A stretch of DNA of 64,000 nucleotides, taken from the NCBI RefSeq assembly GCF_021044755.1, contig NZ_JAJNOR010000005.1:62001-126000 (forward strand). Direction: 5' to 3'. A program made the translations under genes and the position numbers. Of the stretch, positions 61,111-64,000 are shown piece after piece. A model generated the notes under the pieces. The model was not told the DNA's origin and did not search any database. It saw only the letters and a list, made by a program, of their open reading frames with translations. Every line of letters starts with the position of its first letter. Position 1 is the stretch's first letter. Source of the stretch: Lientehia hominis (GTDB taxonomy: Bacteria > Bacillota > Clostridia > Lachnospirales > Lachnospiraceae).

Positions 61111-61653
61111 ATGGGCTCATACTTTGATTTATTTCTCACCTTTGCCAAGATCGGCGTGCTCACCTTCGGAGGCGGTTACGCCATGCTTCCCATGCTGCAG
61201 AAGGAAGTAGCTGAACAAAAAAAATGGGCTACCGAGGAAGAGCTGATGGACTATTATGCCATCGGCCAATGTACTCCCGGCGCCATTGCCGTCAATGTTT
61301 CCACCTTCGTCGGCCGGAAGCTGAAAGGCTATCCGGGCGGCATCGCCGCGACTCTCGGCATTCTCACACCTTCTATTATCATCATTACCGTCATTGCCGC
61401 ATTTATTACCAACTTTGCTGAGCTTTCAGTGGTAAAAAACGCGTTCGCCGGCATCCGGGTCTGTGTGTGCGTGCTCATTTTCAATGCTGTCTGCCGCCTG
61501 TTCCGAAAATCTGTGGTGGACTTGCCTACTCTGCTTATTTTCCTGACCGTCTGTCTGGCCAGTCTTTTCACCAGCCTTTCTCCTGTAATCTTCGTGCTGT
61601 TTGCCCTGATCTGCGGAATCCTCATTAAAAAACTGGGAGGTACGTCAAAATGA
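61111..61653 (+). CDS. Chromate transporter (CHR) family protein, first half-size subunit
   Basis: 180 aa, about six hydrophobic segments. CHR motif TFGGGYAMLPMLQKEV near residue 19, and GAIAVNVSTFVGRKLKGYPGG. Half-size CHR proteins are encoded in pairs with opposite membrane topology and form the equivalent of full-length ChrA. Whether chromate, sulfate or another anion is moved is not known. Ends in an ATGA overlap with the partner gene. Confidence 0.9.
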   Translation: MGSYFDLFLTFAKIGVLTFGGGYAMLPMLQKEVAEQKKWATEEELMDYYAIGQCTPGAIAVNVSTFVGRKLKGYPGGIAATLGILTPSIIIITVIAAFITNFAELSVVKNAFAGIRVCVCVLIFNAVCRLFRKSVVDLPTLLIFLTVCLASLFTSLSPVIFVLFALICGILIKKLGGTSK

Positions 61654-62225
61654 GTGTATTATTTGAGCTTTTCTGGCGTTTTTTCCAGACCGGGCTCTTC
61701 GCCGTCGGCGGCGGTCTGGCCACGCTTCCTTTTCTGAACGAGATTTCCGAAGCCACCGGCTGGTATACAAAACCCCAGCTGGCCGATATGATCGCCATTT
61801 CAGAATCCACTCCCGGTCCCATCGGCGTCAACATGTCCACTTATGTGGGATACCATGCAGCCGGCATACCCGGAGCTCTCTTAGCCACCTTTTCTCTGGC
61901 GCTGCCGTCCGTGCTCATCATCTTTCTCGTTTACGGCTTCCTGGAACGTTTCAAAGGAAACCAAACGGTGGACGCCGCTTTTTACGGGCTGCGCGCCGCG
62001 TCAGTGGGCCTCATAGCCGCCGCCGGCATCGGCGTCGTGAACCTTACGCTTCTTTCGCCGGCCGCCTGGAAAGCCTCCGGTGCGCTCACAGATCTCTTCA
62101 ATTGGAAAGGCCTTCTGCTGGCCGCCGTCCTTCTTCTTGCCACAAGAAAACTGAAGTGGCATCCAATCGTATTCCTGGCCGCTTCGGCGGTGATCGGAAT
62201 CGTATTCCACTTCGGAGGAGTATGA
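61650..62225 (+). CDS. Chromate transporter (CHR) family protein, second half-size subunit
   Basis: 191 aa. Motif AVGGGLATLPFLNEI near residue 20, then STPGPIGVNMSTYVGYHAAG, parallel to the partner. About five to six spans. Overlaps the first subunit by four bases, so made in a fixed ratio. The TGA stop (62223-62225) lies in the left end of repeat copy D, so the inserted element supplied it. Confidence 0.9.
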   Translation: MSVLFELFWRFFQTGLFAVGGGLATLPFLNEISEATGWYTKPQLADMIAISESTPGPIGVNMSTYVGYHAAGIPGALLATFSLALPSVLIIFLVYGFLERFKGNQTVDAAFYGLRAASVGLIAAAGIGVVNLTLLSPAAWKASGALTDLFNWKGLLLAAVLLLATRKLKWHPIVFLAASAVIGIVFHFGGV

Positions 62226-62919
62226 TACAAAATACTTTTTGGAATCGTTCAGCACCGACAGAAGTTCCGGACCGTCACGACTTCGGTTCGCTGGCGATGC
62301 AGGGGCCGCTTTGTCTCCGCTTTGGCAGTACCGCTCGCATGTCGACAGGAAATCTTTATGATTTCCTGTCTCCTGTTCTCTCAGAAACGGAATCGGTATT
62401 TCCGTTTCTGCCTTCCTCCGCCTGGAGAACTCCGGCCGCTGCCCTGCGGCGCTCACCTTTAGGCCGGCCCGAAATCATTCTGCCGGTTTTCTGTCTGCCG
62501 CACCGTTTCAGACATGAGCCATAATCCTGATTCCAGAAAAGAATCGGATATCCTCAGGGCCCGCACGCCTTACGGCGGCGGGCCTCCGTGGCCGCCCCAA
62601 TGGCTTTCAAAGCAAACTGGAGGTTAGGTGCGGAAAGAGGAGCAGGAGGAATGATCCGATTCCATCGTAAGGGGAGCGCTGCAAAGGCGTTGGCAGGATC
62701 TTCCCGGCCGAAGGGAGGCAAAAATCGCATATCATGCGGATTTTTGTTGGAATCTGACATGGAAAAATATCGATTTATCCATGTCAGTTGGAAAAGACCG
62801 ACCGAAGGCCGCAAAGATGCTGGTTACGGCTGCCAGCGACCCGCCTGGATGGAAGCGGACTTTCTCCTGTCTCGTCTGGCTATAAAAATGAATTTGTTTG
62901 AAAGACATTCAAAGGTATA
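62222..62919 (-). repeat. Dispersed structured repeat, copy D (about 698 bp, long form)
   Basis: Left end starts ATGATACAAAATACTTTTTG, identical to copy A; right end has GTTTGAAAGACATTCAAAGG. Contains the central module shared with copy A (62435-62708). Hairpins: 62344-62370 (fully paired here), 62719-62746 (C-G and T-A as in copy B), CTGACATGGA stem near 62754-62787, and GCCGCAA/TTACGGC at 62808-62830. The left end supplies the stop codon of the upstream chromate-type gene. Short ORFs on both strands are not consistent with those of the other copies. Confidence 0.85.
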
Positions 62920-62992
62920 ATATAAGTTAACGCAGGATTCTGTTTTTAATTTCTTATTTACGACAAAATACGCTATCTTTTATCTGTATTCA

Positions 62993-63001
62993 TGGTATAA
63001 T
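62993..63001 (+). promoter_or_regulatory. Extended -10 element before the SPFH-protein gene
   Basis: TGG followed by TATAAT, 75 bases before the ATG; no strong -35. Between repeat copy D and this gene nothing else was seen. Confidence 0.5.
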
Positions 63002-63075
63002 AACACTAATATATCAGGAGTTTTTATGATTCTTTGTTATACAATGCACAAAATCACATATTGGGAGGACATTCA

Positions 63076-64000
63076 ATGATGCAGATAACAGATATCATCA
63101 AATATGAAGGTGACAATACCGTTTTTATCTGGAAACATCCCTGTGAAGATTTCAACTCTCTCACCCAGCTCATCGTCCATGAATCACAGGAAGCCGTTTT
63201 TATGATGAACGGACTGGCTCTGGATTTGTTCGGTCCGGGACGTTATACTCTGGAAACCCAGAATGTCCCCATACTCAGTAAGCTCCTGAACCGCGTCACC
63301 GGAGGGAAATCCCCTTTTCATTGCGAAGTCTATTTCATCAATAAGACGGAGCAGATGGCCATTAAATGGGGAACCGACAGCAGAGTGGAATTCATGGAGC
63401 CCACCTATCAATTCCCCATACAGATTGGAGCTTCCGGAGAAATGAGCCTTCGGGCCGAGGACTCCAGGAAGCTTTTAATAAAGCTGGTCGGAACAGAAAA
63501 CGTCTTTGGGCAGGCAAAGCTGACACAGTATTTCCGTGCTTTCTTAATGACAAAGGTAAAATCTTATCTAGTCCAAATTATAAAAGAAAAACGCATCAAT
63601 ATCTTCGAAATCGACGAACACCTTCTGGAGCTTTCCGAAGTTTTGAAAGAAAAACTACACCCTGATTTTCTCGACTATGGTATTTCTCTGGAACGTTTCT
63701 TTGTGACTACTGTTGTTAAACCGGACGGAGAAGCTTCCTATGAAAAGTTCAAATCTCTGCACTTTCGTCAATACGCAGATATAGCAGAAGCAAAACTCAG
63801 ACAGCAGGTAAGTGTCATTGAAGCTCAGACGGAGGCTCAGAAAACGGTAATCGAATCCCAGGCCATGGCGGCAAAACGGTCTCAGGAAGGTTATACATAC
63901 CAACAGGAAAGAGGCTTCGACGTGGCCGAGCATGTGGCGGATAACGAGGCGGTGGGACAGTTCACCAATCTCGGCGTCGGTCTCGGGACCATGGCCGGAG
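63076..64000 (+). CDS. SPFH/band-7-like domain protein (partial, 3' end outside window)
   Basis: The first 308 codons are present and run off the right edge. It begins MMQITDIIKYEGDNTVFIWK and keeps the SPFH-type pattern: an acidic beta-rich N-terminal segment with HESQEAVFMMNGLALDLFGP, then GGKSPFHCEVYFINKTEQMA and YGISLERFFVTTVVKPDGE. A coiled helical stretch follows, with the EAQTEAQKTVIESQAMAAKR segment. No N-terminal membrane anchor, as in YdjI-like SPFH proteins of Firmicutes. GGGAGG lies seven bases before the first ATG. Function unknown. Confidence 0.88.
   Translation, partial: MMQITDIIKYEGDNTVFIWKHPCEDFNSLTQLIVHESQEAVFMMNGLALDLFGPGRYTLETQNVPILSKLLNRVTGGKSPFHCEVYFINKTEQMAIKWGTDSRVEFMEPTYQFPIQIGASGEMSLRAEDSRKLLIKLVGTENVFGQAKLTQYFRAFLMTKVKSYLVQIIKEKRINIFEIDEHLLELSEVLKEKLHPDFLDYGISLERFFVTTVVKPDGEASYEKFKSLHFRQYADIAEAKLRQQVSVIEAQTEAQKTVIESQAMAAKRSQEGYTYQQERGFDVAEHVADNEAVGQFTNLGVGLGTMAG

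Noticed and set aside
1..64000. CRISPR arrays, prophage genes, integrases or transposases
   Set aside because: No regularly spaced direct repeats and no recombinase, phage or transposase proteins were recognised, so mobility of the dispersed repeat is inferred from its copies only.

Overview
The window reads as a chromosome segment of a spore-forming, anaerobic Firmicute of class Clostridia, most likely Lachnospiraceae-like (inference). The support is: SpoIIP and the spore protease GPR; an hrcA-grpE-dnaK-dnaJ operon under a perfect CIRCE operator; strong AGGAGG-type ribosome sites; several TTG/GTG starts; an oxygen-independent HemW; and an iron-sulfur aldo/keto reductase. Gene density is high and almost everything lies on the minus strand.

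Layout. 1-3.5 kb: the end of a Cys-rich DUF3795-like gene, tRNA-Gln(CUG), a CDF metal exporter, truA and a ketopantoate-reductase-like gene. 4.3-7.9 kb: purine operon purE-purM-purN-purD. 8-12 kb: an unusually long M29-type aminopeptidase, an HD hydrolase, VanZ and small membrane proteins, including a 50-aa one. 12-16.7 kb: pyrimidine operon pyrC-pyrF-pyrK-pyrD-pyrE. 16.9-18.6 kb: an NhaC antiporter and a small membrane protein. 18.7-30 kb: the block rpsT / gpr-spoIIP-lepA-hemW-hrcA-grpE-dnaK-dnaJ, whose order is shared with Bacillus. 30-37 kb: an Fe-S aldo/keto reductase, then a lysine riboswitch followed by hyuA-hyuB-nhaC. 37.4-46.3 kb: holA, a PfkB sugar kinase, comEC, a GerMN lipoprotein, a two-component system, a ComEA-like lipoprotein and a YdcZ-type membrane protein. 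46.5-53.9 kb: arginine genes argC-argJ-(SNF symporter)-argB-argD on the minus strand and argG divergent. 54-61 kb: CorA, a flavoprotein, TypA, an MscS channel and glgB. 61-64 kb: a two-gene chromate-type transporter and the start of an SPFH protein.

Two things stand out. First, a lysine riboswitch with a good sigma-A promoter and a rho-independent terminator precedes a hydantoinase/oxoprolinase-type pair and an NhaC-type carrier. Lysine therefore probably controls an ATP-dependent ring-opening enzyme and a transporter; a lysine-related lactam or hydantoin as substrate is a hypothesis. Second, four copies of a modular intergenic repeat (about 731, 443, 144 and 698 bp at 3522, 36963, 46377 and 62222) share defined ends. 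Between copies, one hairpin shows compensatory base-pair changes. Two other stems stay paired through G-U wobbles only if the minus strand is the RNA. The copies abut or supply stop codons or sit beside terminators. This looks like a mobile, structured non-coding element, and none of the short ORFs inside it behaves like a gene.

Starts were moved inward from the longest open frame where a ribosome site or a neighbouring gene argued for it. Function calls rest on motifs recognised by eye; no database search was possible.
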